Positions 21,680 to 34,320 of a stretch of DNA of 64,000 nucleotides are shown here, one piece after another; within the stretch, counting starts at the first letter, position 1, and each line of letters opens with the position of its first letter. The DNA comes from Adiantum capillus-veneris. Taxonomy: Eukaryota; Streptophyta; Polypodiopsida; Polypodiales; Pteridaceae. The position numbers and the translations under genes were made by a program. The notes under the pieces were generated by a model. The model saw only the letters and a list, made by a program, of their open reading frames with translations, ran no database searches and was not told where the DNA came from. The stretch is from assembly GCA_014529385.2 (NCBI GenBank), contig CM043954.1:4775306-4839305 (forward strand). Direction: 5' to 3'.

Positions 21680-22440
21680 TATCCCCAAAGACAATAACAT
21701 CACCTTCGCCTTTGAAATAAGCGATGTCCTTTTCTAGATTAAAAAAATGGATGATCTCTATCCATGCAAGAATAAAAGGGAAAATCATGATGAGGAATGT
21801 AGCAATCGGCTACAAAAATGGGTGTTCTTTTTGGTATCATAATTTTCAGCCATAAATAACGTTTGTACTTGTCATCTTTCACAATTGATACAAAATCTTT
21901 CAATCCTTTCTTAACCATACATGCTACCTCTCCTTTCCTTCTTTGATGCTTGAGATTCTTTTGACCACATGTATATTGTAATCCTCCAAGCCGTTAATCC
22001 TTTGTGTATCATGCTCTCAAGTTTCAACAAAAAGTATAACATTGGCTTTTCTTGTTAGTTCATTAATGCAACCCCCATACTCCATGGGTATCCATTGCAA
22101 TTCAAAAAGAATATTTTTAATTGTATCTAGACCTCATAGGTTTCCCATTCCTATTTTCTTAAGGGACTTGGCTCTTCCTTGGGCACATTTTCTTTGTGAG
22201 AGATCTCCTTGTTTTTCTTATTCCTTTCCTCATATGCCTTGTGACTCATATTTTGTTGCTTAATAGTGCAATCTTCACATATAAAACATTTTGTATCCCT
22301 CAATTAAATCCAACTATTATCAAGGCCCTAATCTTTTGTTTGGTCTCAGTCAATTGCCCGTTCTCTCGAGCAAGGAACTCCTTGCTTACCTGCTCTATGT
22401 GCTCCATAGACCATAACTCCTTTCTTACCTACTCTATGTG
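21680..22440 (-). pseudogene. LINE fragment: apurinic endonuclease domain, 5' part
   Basis: Minus-strand frames give KYKRYLWLKI, PIFVADCYIPHHD and FKGEGDVIVFGD, endonuclease blocks also found at 25140-25310. The CACTA end cuts it within the conserved GDMN motif. Further upstream are YMWSKESQASKK and a short tandem repeat (CACATAGAG..GGTAAG..AAGGAGT). Confidence 0.75.
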
Positions 22441-23303
22441 CTTCATTCACTTGGGAGTCAATTGAAGCATCATGTTGCAAGTGTAATGCATCCCATCTAC
22501 CAAACCACTTGTTTATGTCTTACATCCATCCCATGCTCAAGATCTTGCTTTTATGTGTCTTTTGAACATTTTTGCTTGTTTCCCATGCAATTGTAGGAAG
22601 TCGATGTGAGGGTTTTTGATGCATCTTTATCATGTACTCCACAACCCTTTCCATGCCCATAACCTCAATTGGAAGAGATTCCAACTCAAGAAGTAGGAGC
22701 ATAAATGGTGTTTGCATTTTAACTTGGAAAAAGCGTGTAAGAAAACACTTTTGGGCATTGTGAAACTAATTCCAAGTAGACTTTGAGATGCTCCCACCGC
22801 ACACCTCAACTCCTTAAACAAGAATCGGTGTCACAAATGTGTCAAAAAGTTACTTCTTGAGAACCCAACACTTGATGTTTCCCACATTACACATGTTCTC
22901 AAATGCATAGTATGCTCTGTTTCCTGCTTTCAAATGATGCATAGCACATTCATGCCACTTGTGATTGGCCAGAACCTCAAGACCAAGGTACTTAAATCTC
23001 TCAACATATTCAAGTGTCTCATTGTTCTCCATAATTCATAGCTTCTCCTTATGGGGTCGTTTTCATCACAAGCATAACCTTTGTTTTGTATTCGATCACA
23101 ATTAGTGCACCATGCAAGAAAAAGTTCTCAAAGGACAATCATCATAAGCTTTTGTGTATCCTCTAAAGTGTGCTAGAAGCACTACATCATCCACATACAA
23201 CAAAAGCATCATTACTGCATTGCCAATAGTGAGCTCTTCAATGCCTTCTTCTTTCATAAAGTCAAGTATCGATGTATAGACCAAAGAGAATTGGTGACAA
23301 TGG

Positions 23304-23417
23304 ACATCCTTGTTTAACCCCAATAGTGCTTGCAATGTTTTTTGAAATTCCTCTTCCTGGCATCCTTGTTTAACCCCAATAGTGCTTGCAAATGTTTTTG
23401 AAATTCCTCTTCCCATG
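23304..23417 (-). repeat. 57-bp tandem duplication within LINE RT
   Basis: CATCCTTGTTTAACCCCAAT units start at 23304 and 23361, nearly identical. It duplicates RT motif B (GVKQGC). Confidence 0.88.
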
Positions 23418-23836
23418 TGAAATTGACACATCGCTGCAAGAATAAACTCCCTTGGCACTTGAAGTTCTTTCATCCTTCTCCACAAATTGTTACATGGAAT
23501 CACATCAAAGGCTTTCTTAAAGTCACAAAATAGCAACACAATTGCTTGCCTTTCAACCCAATTTCGTCCATGAGAATACGAAGAGTGAAAACATGATCAA
23601 TAGTACTATGGCATCAAAAAAATTCTCTTCCCATGTGAAATTGACACATCGGTGCAAGCATAAACTCACTTGGCACTTGGAGTTCTTTCATCCTTCTTCA
23701 CAAATTGTTACTAGAATCATATGAAAGGCTTTTTTAAAGTCCACAAAAAAGCAACACAATTGCTTGACTTTCAACCCAATTTCCTCCATGAGAATACAAA
23801 GAGTGACAACATGATCATTAGTGCTATGGCATGAAC
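23409..23836 (-). repeat. About 216-bp tandem duplication within LINE RT
   Basis: Units start TCTTCCCATGTGAAATTGAC at 23409 and again at about 23625 and differ at scattered sites, so the duplication is old. Each carries the DFKKAFD motif A. Confidence 0.88.
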
Positions 23837-25310
23837 AAAAACCTGCTTGTACTTTTGCACGCTTGTCATTATCTTGAGCCCAATCACTCACTTTCATGTC
23901 CATTATGCACGGAAAAAACTTTGCCATAAGAGACCCAATCATTATAGTCCGTTATTTATATTCTTTCCATCCTCTCCTTTATGAAAAGGCTTGACCCAAT
24001 TATTACTCCAATCATAAAGTATACCATATTGAAGTTCAAGATTGAACATATCACACGTCCACTCATGTGTAAAATCTTATGTCCATTTAATCATCTCCGG
24101 CTTGATACCTTGAAGATCTCCCGCTTTGCAAGTGACCAACTTTTCAAGCCCTTCGCATACATCCTCCATAGTTAAAAAAGAGGGTATACATGGGAGTGAA
24201 CCATAAAAAAAAAAATTAGCACTTGGTTTCTCATATAGTTACCTACAATGTGTATACATATCCACAAAAATCAAGTTACCAAAATTCTCAACCCGCTTGC
24301 CCCTCAAGTTTCTCAAAAGTCTTCCACATGCACATGCCTTTTCTTGTACTTGAAAAAAGGTTTCTTTTCTTCCCATCATCTTATCTTATTTTGAATCATT
24401 TCCTTGTATGTATGAAAGTAACTTTGATAGTTGTCTTTGTCCATAGCTACATCAAGATTTATCAAGGACTTTTGAGCATCTTGACATTCTTTATCAAATC
24501 ACCTTTTGCGTGATCTATCTTTGTTGATACCATGGACATGATCTATGGCAAAGCATTCTTCAACACAAGAAAAAAAAATTTCTTGAAAGCTTCCCATTTA
24601 GTTTCCAATGGTGCGTCATATTGAAGCTTTGTCATCCATAACTTTTTCTTAACCATTTCAATGTACATTGATGTTCGTTTGAAATACATATGATGTCCGT
24701 TTGAAATACATACATAGTGATAACTTCTCTTCCCTTTGGCTGAGATTATCAAGCTTAGTGCTTCTCCACATGCAAGTTCAATACATAAGGTCCGATGGTA
24801 TGATTTTGAGGTCCATTGGCCAAACATAAAACTCTTTATGAAATACATGATGGCTTCGGAGATGATGGCTTCAGAGCATAGCATAAAGTCAATCTCACTA
24901 TTCCCATTATGTTTTCTACATGTAAATCCATTGGTTCTACTTTACAAATATAGATACATCATTGGAAACGAGAATACCCGTGCTATTACACATGTGTAAA
25001 ATTAACTTTCTATAGTGATCCAACTCTTTTTCATCCATTGAAGTACAATCATACAAGTGAACTTCCTCCAACTCCTTTGAAATGTATGGCATACCAAATT
25101 GTTGAGTATCATGTTGCAATGTTTTTGTGCAAGCATTCATATCCCCAAAGATAATAACATCACCTTCGCCTTTGAAATAAGCAATGTCCTCTTCTAAATA
25201 AAAAAATGATTGCTAGCATAAAAGGAAGAATCATGATGAGGAATGTAGCAACCGGATACAAAAATGGGTGCTCTTTTTGGTGTCATAATTTTCAGCCATA
25301 CATAACATTG

Positions 25311-28300
25311 GTACATGAAAAGTTGGTCGATGCCAAGGGTGATGCCAGGTAGCAACATGGCTACAAGCAGGTGTAGTGCAGAAGGCTAGAGCATGTATGA
25401 AGGACCTAGGCAAGCAAAGGACATCGGAAATGTATTTCTAATGCAGTTTTTTTGGCCAAGAATTCCAATTGGGGTGGCAAGTCAAAGTGTCCAAAGTGTA
25501 GGGACTTGCGCGAGAATGTAGTCCTCATGATGCTCTAGAAACTCATCTAGACGGCTCCATCAAATGGGGCCACGGTGTGAAAGATAGAGCTCTGAGAAGG
25601 TCTTTGAAAATCTGTGATGGATAGGGCAGGCATGGGTAGGTGGTGAGAGTTGGTGCAAGTGGATAGGATTATAGAGATTGAGTTGTGGGATTACTGCGAG
25701 TTCCACGAGACTACTTGCTACTTAAGATAGTGAAATCCCCACCTCACGAGTCAGTGCGGATTATCACTCTCTCCTCTCTTTATTCTTTCGGGTGTTGAGT
25801 TGTGTGTAGCCTCCTGCCATAAACTCACACGACCCATAGACACATACACACTACCACCTACTCTCCATCACTTCTTCTCTCTGTTCACTCAAGCCGCCAC
25901 CATTGAAAAAAAAAACTAGCCAGTAAAGACTCAAAAATGTGAAAGCTATCATGGTGGAAGGAAGAATTCACAGTTGGTTCTTTGATTTTTGTGTGAGGAA
26001 CCATACGACTATTTTTTGAATGAAAATTTTTCCTTTGTACACTAACCATTGCAATGATCAGAATGGGAAATTTCTCATTGACTAAAGGAAAGGAACATAC
26101 AATGTTTGGCCATGCCAAGCTCCCACAACTTCATGGCTAGCTTTTGTCAGGGTCTAGTTTCCTATAAATTATGCATGTTAGCCTTTAGAGACCACTTAGA
26201 GTTCAAAGTGAAAATCCGTTTCCATGATGAAAAACACTTTCTTGTTATGTGTGCTAGATGATGCATGAGAATAAATGTTACTCATTTTGTGTGCCTTTAA
26301 TGCCCAATGCCAATTCTCTCTCCTCTTTCGTGCCTTGTATGCCAAAATTGCTACAAAAGAGCATGTGCATTAAAAAAATTTCTAGTATGATGATTCAAAA
26401 GTTTTTTGCATACAATTCATAAACAATGCAGGCCTTGTGGGTGCTTTGTTTGAAGGAAATTTCTTCTCTTACTCTAATGATTGAGATGTTGGCCAAAGAT
26501 ACAACATTGAGCTTTGATTGATAAAACAGAGTTCAAAATCCACTTTTCTCTCTTATGTATGTAAACCATGTTTGCTATCAAAGAGCAAGGGAGTGGGATT
26601 CAATTGAGTGTATGCTATGCTTGTGTAATCATTTTCATGCATAAATGAACTCTCATTCCACATTTTTTTTGGCTTGTGCATAGTTTGATGATCGAGTTCA
26701 TTGGAATTTTCATTGCACTACATGAAAAAATCTTTTTGGCAAGCATACGAGATTCATTTGAGAGCTACATTGATGATGCATTCATGCTTGATGGAGAGTG
26801 TGCATTAAAGTTTGGGTTTGACATTGCTTGTACATTTTAGTGCTTGAATGGATGAAAAATCATTGCAAAGCACTGAAATTGAGCTAGTTTGATGGCCAAG
26901 AGAAAGAATTAAAATTTGAGTTGTAATTGAGCATGAGTTTTAGTGCTTGTATTGGATGTTTATATGCTTAGATCACTAATGATTGAGCATTATTTAGAAG
27001 GGATATGGGTAAGTGTGTGCATCCAATTAATCCAACGAGGGTTCAACATTGCAATGTATTGCAATATGTGGCTATTTATCTAGCCATTTGATTTCATTTG
27101 AGCTAGTTGGTAGTCAACTTTTTGAGAGCTTTAGAAATGTAAAATTTGTCTTTCAAGAGCCACTTCATTTCACCAAAGTTGCATTATTTCTAGCTCTTTG
27201 CTTGTTTTAAATTCCATATTTCAATTGAGCTAGCACTTATCCAACTTTTGAATCATGCATGAGAGGTTGTAGAAATTGCAAATTTTTTTATTTAGAAGAG
27301 TTTTATCTCATTGTTGATGTGTATGCATACATTTTCTACAAAAGAGCATCATGTGCATAACCAAAGGCACTTTTTTTCCCTTTGGAATATCTGGGTAGTT
27401 GAGACCCTAGCTTTAGGTTTTCAATAATGGTTTTTGTGTGTTTTTGGCTTTTCAATAAGTGGCTTTTGTAGCTTTTATACTTAGCTTCAAAAAAGATTCT
27501 TTTGAAAACAAATAAAAAGAACCAAGAGACTTCTCTACACAAAGTGGATGCTTGATCAAGGATGCTCAGAAAAGCATGAATAGGTGAAATCCTCCATGAT
27601 ATTGCTCGTTTGTTTATCTCTCCATTCCCCATGCTTGGATTTAGTGAAATTGCTTCTAAGATATGGTTCTTTCATTTTCAAAAACTAGGCATACTAAAGT
27701 TTCAACACTTTGCTTTGTAAATATTAACTCATAAAAGATTTGGTTTTATGTGTGCTAATCATAGGTAATTGGCTTATACCTTACGTTAATGTAGGATCAT
27801 TTCTCATTAGTCCTAGACTCTTAGTAATAGTCTTAATACTCCATTCATTTTTAACATAACCTAGGGCTATGATTAGGATTTAGTACCTTAGTCCATTTGC
27901 CATAAACATCTCATGTTGGAAGTAATAATCAAGTGCTAAAAAATGAAACAATGAAGCAAAAATGTGTCAAGAAAAAGTAGCAAAAATGCTACTAGACACA
28001 TAAAAAGAAAATTTCTATGTTATGTTGTGTCCATGTGAGGCCTAGCACCTTATTGGCACTTGGTAGGTGAAGGGAATCACCTTGGCTCTCTTGGTCAAGG
28101 CCCTAAACCGATGCCTTGTGCTGATAGGGGTTAGCCGTCGCCTTGGTAGGCTAGTAGATTCTTGGAACACCTTCTTGACAGTTCAAGAAGCCGAGAGTTG
28201 TAGCTAGACTTGCCTTGGGGTGGTAGCTTTGTGTTGTGCTTTACTTTTTTCTATGAAATGTTAAAAACAAAACTTCCATGAACTTCAAAAATCTATGACA

Positions 28301-28720
28301 ATGTACTAATAGATTATGAGCTTTTTTATAGCCCGTAGACATGATAGACTTGAATGCCTTATTAAGGTTGGTCATATCTTTTTTAGGCTAGTAGGTTTAT
28401 GAACTTGCATTAGCCTAGGGTCATAATTGATTGCTCGTGTTTCATGCATAAAACTAAAATTTCAAGTGTTTTAATCTTCACAATAGTATAGGTGTTTTCT
28501 TGCTTTATGTTGTTTAGTTTTTTACTATGATTGAGACATCTTATGAAAGAAAAAAATTCACTTTATATGATTGTTCATTGTACTTCATATTTTATTTATC
28601 CTTGTTGGCCTTTGATGCCCATTACTTGTATTACGATTTGCAGCTCAACATTCTTCCAAGGACTTGCTTTTGCCCATGCGTCCATGCTCTGCTTTAGCAA
28701 CACATGAGGATGTGTGCCAA
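25311..28720. other. No gene seen
   Basis: AT-rich DNA with no ORF above about 100 codons and none resembling a known protein. Its right edge (28721-28736) is the purine tract before an LTR, so part may be the 3' untranslated region of an unrecognised retroelement. Confidence 0.5.
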
Positions 28721-28722
28721 AC

Positions 28723-28736
28723 TAGGAAGGGGGGAA
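28723..28736 (+). promoter_or_regulatory. Polypurine tract before the F-type LTR
   Basis: AGGAAGGGGGGAA directly before TGTTAGTAGC. A PPT on this side means the LTR served as a 3' LTR for something upstream. Confidence 0.65.
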
Positions 28737-29708
28737 TGTTAGTAGCAGCTAACACATGTTACATCGATTATGCATCGAGCGAGGTATGTGCTAAGGATGT
28801 GTACAATATTTCCTATTTACATTATATAAGGTCTTGGGCTCATTGGGAGTTCCAAATTGTATAGGCTGGCTAGAGGGCTTAAACTTAATTCCATAGTAGA
28901 AAGGATTGTGGTGCAAGACTTTATGCAAGGAGGCTTCATTCTTGAGTAGTCATTCTTGAGGATCCATTCTTGAGAGCTCTCTCTCCCTCCCTTGAGTGTT
29001 CACTTTATGGATGGCCTAATCTTGAGCCTAATGCCCATGCTTAGAAGGCTAGTTCTAATCCATTGTAATTAGAGAAGCATTTCTTCATCTAATCTCTCTA
29101 CTTTCTTCATTAGTCTTAATTCCTCTATATTCCATTATGTCATGAAGTAGTTTCATCTTCTCAATATCCTAGATTTGAGTGTGTGTGATGACTTCTTGCT
29201 TATTGACCACTCCTATCCTTCTATGAGCATTCAATTTGTGATATTTAACATCTCTAATTAGGTAGATAAATTTGGTTCTTAATCTTGTGATTAGTGTATG
29301 TGCCCTATTGTTTGCTTGTGTGTGGATGGGTTTAATGAAACATGAGCACCATTCACCTTTTCTGTGTAGCTTTTGATGAAGTGCCTTGATTGGCATGTGG
29401 TGATTGGAGAGGCCAACACCAATGCAATTAGTGTGTGCTTGTCGAGAGTGTGCTTTGAGATTCTAGTCTATGGAAAGTTGGAATTTGGTGGGCTTAATGT
29501 GTGTAGGTGATGCTTGATTGATAATATGATTAGAGTTAGTGATTCATGGCTAATCTCTATTGCATTGGAAGAACATTCTCTTGAATCCTCTCATTCGATA
29601 CATCGAATGATGCTCGTGCTTCCATGCCCTAGCCGGGTTGCCGATCCTAGGATTGATAATTTTGTTGGTCCTGGGTAGATTAGGTTATGCTATGATTTTC
29701 CCCCAACA
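28737..29708 (+). repeat. LTR, F family (972 bp)
   Basis: It starts TGTTAGTAGCAGCTAACAC and ends CCCCAACA. The order of motifs (AACTAACAC start, TATA box, CTCGTGCTTCCATGCCCTAG, GGGTTGCCGATCC, CAACA end) matches the minus-strand LTR at 61452-62308 and the start of the LTR at 60115. No PBS follows, so the 5' leader of F is rearranged or this LTR belongs to another copy. Confidence 0.8.
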
Positions 29709-30020
29709 ATGTGTGTAGGGTGCATTGAAGCAAGCATTGGTAGTGTGTGCAAGCTAAATGGCATATTTTATGGTGTGCATGTGCTAAAAATTGTGCAAAC
29801 GGTGGCCTATGCACGTGCACTCTATCTTTTGAAGGTGTTTCTGAGAGGATATTGGTGTTGTGAATGCCCTAAGCTATAGTGAGGCTTCCGTGTGTGTCTT
29901 ACATGTGTCCCCCATTTCCCCTCTCCATATTTTGGTTCCCTCATGGAGGAGCACACTGGTTGCTCCCAATTAGGTGAAAAGAAGCAATTTTTGGTGTTGT
30001 CCGACATGGTGTCTTGAAGC
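29709..30020. other. No gene seen (F leader)
   Basis: Between the LTR and gag of F. No PBS recognised. Confidence 0.5.
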
Positions 30021-30029
30021 TATGAGACA

Positions 30030-30826
30030 ATTTTTATATGTGATGAGATTCCATACAAGTGGATTGTGGATTTTGGTTTGTATATGCCAAATGAGGACAG
30101 CAAGATGCAGGCTTTTCCATTGGTGATGCACGATGAAGTGAAGGTATGGTACAAAGCTTTGGAAGGTTAGCCGAGGCATGCTCTTGTCTGGCTCTAAGGG
30201 TGTGTTTCCTACATGATCTCCGCAAAGAGGCTTCCCCAATCGATATGAATGCTAAATGGAAGGCACTCAAACAGGATGTAAGTGAAGAACTTACTTTGTT
30301 TTTGGATCACTTTGAAGTGTGTTGGGTAGAGTTAGTGGTTGCCATGCAATTGGCTAATGGAGACTACTTCAAGATGGATAATTTCATGGCATTCCTACAT
30401 CTTAAAGTGAGGGAGAAAGTAGATTTTGAAAGCCCAAAGAACTACAACAGTGCAATGGACATTGCAAAGAAGAAAGAAAATAAAAAAGAAGATCGAACAA
30501 GGCGTATCGGGCTGCAAAGTGGTGGTTATTATCCATCCTCAGGGTCCTAGGGATGTTTTTCATGAGGAGAACCATGGGAGCCAAGGCAAACCCGTTGTGC
30601 CACAGAATTGGGTACAAACTGTGCAAGAGTTTTTTGAGCAAAGGCACGAATTGTGGCTAAGCGTGATGGATAGGGGTCAACCAAGAGGAGCAAGGGGTAG
30701 GGCAAGTTCATTGCCTAGCAGGTGTTATGATTGTGTTCAAGGACACTATGCGCTAGATTTCCCTCATCCATCGAGAGAAAGAGGTGGCATTTACCTATTG
30801 TTTGATAGAGGTAGAGGACAAGCATA
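30030..30826 (+). pseudogene. gag (element F), broken
   Basis: Gag blocks in shifting frames: DEVKVWYKALEG, then PIDMNAKWKALKQD, LTLFLDHFEVCW, and a degenerate zinc knuckle CYDCVQGHYALDF near 30724 (one residue short, last Cys changed to Phe). At least two frame changes and several stops. Confidence 0.75.
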
Positions 30827-31329
30827 GCTCAATGGTTTGAGAGTGCAGGCATTCAAAAGTCTGGTGCAACTAGCTCCTCCGGATGGTGGTAAAGTCCCTA
30901 GGGTGAACATCATTCGAGTAGATAAGCAAGATGAAGTTTGGCTAAAAAAGGGCAATAATGGAAAGGAAAACAAAAACCGAACGAGAGACTCCAACTTGCA
31001 AAGGTAAAGAGAAAGTGCATGAAGGCAAGGAACAACCTAAAACTAGCAAAAAGAGGAGGCATCACAAAATCAAGCAAGCGGACTTTCATCTAGGATGCAG
31101 CTACCCAAAATATGACCCGATGAGTGACATGAAAAACCCAAAAGCTAACATTACCGTTGGTTAGCTATTGGATTTGAACCCTAAGCTATGGAGACAATGG
31201 TCTATGAGTGTTAGCAGATGGCTGCGAAAGGTTAAGGGAAATGTGCATGCAGTGCAAAACATGGCATTGAGAGTGGGTAGCCCAATGGATGTCCTTCCTC
31301 TGATGGATATGGTCATTGAAAATAGGATT

Positions 31330-31600
31330 CATATGTAGGTCTATATTGACAGAGGAGCACATGTTTGCATCATGATGGAGGCTGCTATAAAGGAAACAAG
31401 TGTCAAAGCAGTAGCTAAATCAAATTTGTGCATGAGGATGGCTAACCATGCTAAAGCCAGGTGTTTGGGCGTGGCTTAAGAGGTGAGAGTGAAGCTGATG
31501 GGAATTGAGTGCCTGATCACTTTTTTGTGATGAAAGCAGGTGATAATGCATATCCTATTATCCTAAGTAGGCCATGGTTTCTTTAAATTGGTGTAAAGCA
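31330..31600 (+). pseudogene. Protease remnant (element F)
   Basis: VYIDRGAHVCIMMEA resembles the active-site block (E has VYIDGGAQICVM), with the first Gly changed to Arg. NLCMRMANHAKA and, after a frame change, AYPIILSRPWF follow. The region 30830-31330 between gag and this is broken linker. Confidence 0.65.
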
Positions 31601-31879
31601 GGATGGGAGAGGTGTTCACCTTGCCTGACAAATAGAGAGGGATACAAGTGGTGCTTGATCTGGAGACCAAAGAGAGCCGTTTCCACCCTATAGTGGCAAG
31701 AGATGAAGATGATATGACAAGCTACAAGTACAAGACCGAGACAACCTATGATGAAGGCTATAGAGATATCGAGGAGAGAAGTGAGAATGACATGTTAAAG
31801 ATAGATGCCAATTTGTTTGGCATCACTGTTGAAAGTTCTCATGCAAAGAAGAGGTGCAACCACAGGTTCATGTCACCTT

Positions 31880-32415
31880 CAAGGATTGGATGATAAGGTG
31901 TTTGGTACCTACTTGGGCAGGTTCATCGAGGTTTGCATGGATAACATTGAGTGCTATAGCTCAAGGGAGGATCATTTGTCTAAGTTGCAGCTATGTTTTA
32001 GGAGGCTCAATGAGGAAGGAGGTCAATTGAACCCTAAGAAGTGAAAGTTAGCATAGCCTCAAGCGTAGTTGCTGGGTCATGTAATGCCACAAAATAGAAT
32101 TGAAGCGGATCCAAAAAATGTCAAGGATCCAGTCTTAATGGAGCATCCCTCTAGTGTGCAAGGTTTGGCCTCTTTTGTACATAAACTAAAGTATCTTTTG
32201 TGCTTTTTTTTGGATGCTATCACATTATGTGTATCCCATACAAAAGAGGGCTCATCATGTGCATGGCTTTGAGTTGGATGAAGGAGCTCAAGAAGCATTT
32301 GACACAATGAAAGAGATCTTATGTCAATTACCAACAGTGTGTCCTTCCAATTGATAGGAAGATTTCTATATGGCGATGACAGTAGGTACCATGGCCATTA
32401 GGGTGGTGTTTCTAC
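31880..32415 (+). pseudogene. Reverse transcriptase, C-terminal half (element F)
   Basis: MDNIECYSSREDHLSKLQL, then LLGHVMPQNRIEADPKNV and FELDEGAQEAFDTMKEIL mark the RT palm end, thumb and connection. The N-terminal RT with most catalytic motifs is deleted; VTFKDW runs straight into the palm end. It is interrupted at 32415 by element E. Confidence 0.75.
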
Positions 32416-33865
32416 TAACGAGCGCAAAGTGTGACAAGAATCCCGATGGCCTTGTAAACGCCAGGAGCCGATGCACGCCGCAAGCCGGTCACAATGAAGC
32501 GCAATGGGGGTACCACCTAGCTTTGAGCGGCTAGGACGCAGACAACGGTGATTCAAAATATCACTGACTCTACACACACACACAAAGAATAGATAGGTGA
32601 TGAAAACCCTCGGGGGTGTGAGGGAGAATTATTCTCTTGCAATATTTACAGCAACCTTATTTCCGACGAGGTGGAAAATCATGCTGATAGAGAGATAGAG
32701 GGAGAGATAGTGAGCCTACTTGGTGCGTTCTCTAGAGATGACTCACCGACACGAGAACCTTGCTAACATAGTGATAGAGAGATGGAGGGAGAGATAGTGA
32801 GCCTACTTGGTGCGTTCTCTAGAGATGGCTCACTGACACGAGAACCATGCTATCATGAGTGTGTGTGCATCAACCATTGGAGTCAAGGTGTAGACATAGC
32901 TCCTTGTTCATAGTACAAATTCCCAAAGAAAATTGCTACACTAGGTCTCCTCTCTTGTGATGCACATGTTGCCAATTCCTCCCACCCAAAATACTACCAA
33001 GTGCTGACCTCTGATGAACTTGCCCCCCCACTATACTGACCTCTTAGTGCCTTTTTATGGGTGTTGGCTGCTTTAGATTAGCGTAATCTGGTTTGATTAG
33101 GGTAATCTAATCAAGGGAGACAAAGCAAGGTGGTGGGCCCTAGGCGGTTGACCCTTGCTTTGTCTTGGGAAATATTATAAGGAAAAACTCTAGGTGGGCC
33201 TTTGTGACCATCACCTAGAGAGATGAGAATTTACAAATTTGGGATTTTTTACAAGGTTTGGTTTGAAACTGGAAAAAAAATGACAACAACCTACAGGTTT
33301 AACTAAAGAGGGTGTCGTGGACGCGATGCTGGCGAATGGCAGCCTTGCTGCTGCATCGGTGTAGCGCATTCGTCACTTCCGGGGTTGGCCGGGGCATGCC
33401 TTTGGCACCTTTGCTTATTTTGGTGTTGGCGACACAAGATTTAGCCGCCTTCTTTCTTTTTGTCGATGTCGTTGATGTCCTTCGGTTTTTTAAATATTTT
33501 TCTAGTGTGTGCATATACGCGTGCGTGTGTATGTATGTGTGAGTGTGGGTAGGCGTGTGTGTATATGTATGTGAGAGCGCTCGTGGGTGCGTATATGTAT
33601 GGGTGCATGTATGTGGGGCTATGTGAGTGTGTATTAACGTGCCTGGGAACAAGGCGGTTTATATGTATATATATATTTTTTTTTTTTTTTTTTTTTTTTC
33701 TCGGTTGGTTGCCTGCTCTACAGGGAATGCGAGGGCGAGAATGGGGGGAGAGAGAGCTCGGGCGCTGTGTGGGGGAAGGGAGGGTGTGTGTGGTGTGTGT
33801 GTGTGTGTTTGTGTGTGATAGAGAGAGAGAGAGTTTTGGTTTTACCCTGCTGCACCTTCAGGCCG

Positions 33866-33937
<72 letters not shown>

Positions 33938-34297
33938 CTGCCTGCGTGCACCGAGGAGAGATGGGAAGGGGGGGGGGGAAGAGTGTGTGTGTGTGTGTGT
34001 TGTGGGTGAGAGAGAGAGAATATTTACAAAGCTGGTGACCCCGCCAGAGGGGGTGTGACAGTGATAACTCGTTTTACGCGCCCATTGGGCCCGATGATGT
34101 AGCGGTAGAGTAAGTGAGAGAGAGTGTGCTGGCGGAGCCGAGCAGTAGGAGAGAGAGAGAGCCCTGTCTTTTGGCAATAATGGGAAGATGTGGCTGAATT
34201 GGTGGTGCCCCGCCAGTGGTTAAGCCTAGGGGTGGTAATATGCTCTCCCCTTCTTGGGGTTTGGTTCTCGCGGTCGTGGTTTGAAAACCGGCCGTCA
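32416..34297 (-). repeat. 3' LTR of element E
   Basis: In minus orientation it starts TGACGGCCGGTTTTC and ends near GCGCTCGTTA (TCATCA in the 5' copy). It contains an 87-bp tandem duplication (32685-32853), a T run (33676-33699) and GT/GA microsatellites around 33785-33935. Confidence 0.88.
33868..33934 (+). repeat. (GA)n microsatellite in the E 3' LTR
   Basis: About 64 bp of GA. The position corresponds to (CA)n plus (GA)n tracts in the 5' LTR (58318-58499). Confidence 0.95.
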
Positions 34298-34320
34298 TTA
34301 GCCCTCCCGTCTGGGTAGAG
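34298..34320 (-). promoter_or_regulatory. Polypurine tract, element E
   Basis: The minus strand reads GACGGGAGGGCTAA just before the LTR start TGACGGCC. Confidence 0.65.

Larger units (their letters stand above)
22441..25310 (-). pseudogene. LINE: endonuclease and reverse transcriptase, rearranged
   Basis: On the minus strand, 25310 to 25140 gives CYIPHHDSS, EGDVIIFGDMNACT (endonuclease). Then come QAGFCSCHSTNDHV, FVDFKKAFHMI, CDFKKAFDVIP (RT motif A), GVKQGC (motif B), LLLYVDDVVLLA at about 23175-23200 (motif C, catalytic DD), FKYLGLEVLANHKW and RAYYAFENMC. It ends at 22441 against the other LINE fragment, lacking the final zinc domain. Two tandem duplications (57 bp and 216 bp) double part of the RT. 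It would be copied at the target site by target-primed reverse transcription; this copy is dead. Confidence 0.85.

Noticed and set aside
26701-26740. CACTACATGAAAAAATC as the missing CACTA terminus
   Set aside because: It differs from CACTACAAGAGA after eight bases, lies on the wrong side of the transposon, and has no matching flank.
28664-28864. 66-codon ORF overlapping the F-type LTR start
   Set aside because: It crosses the PPT/LTR boundary and has no counterpart in the other LTR copies.
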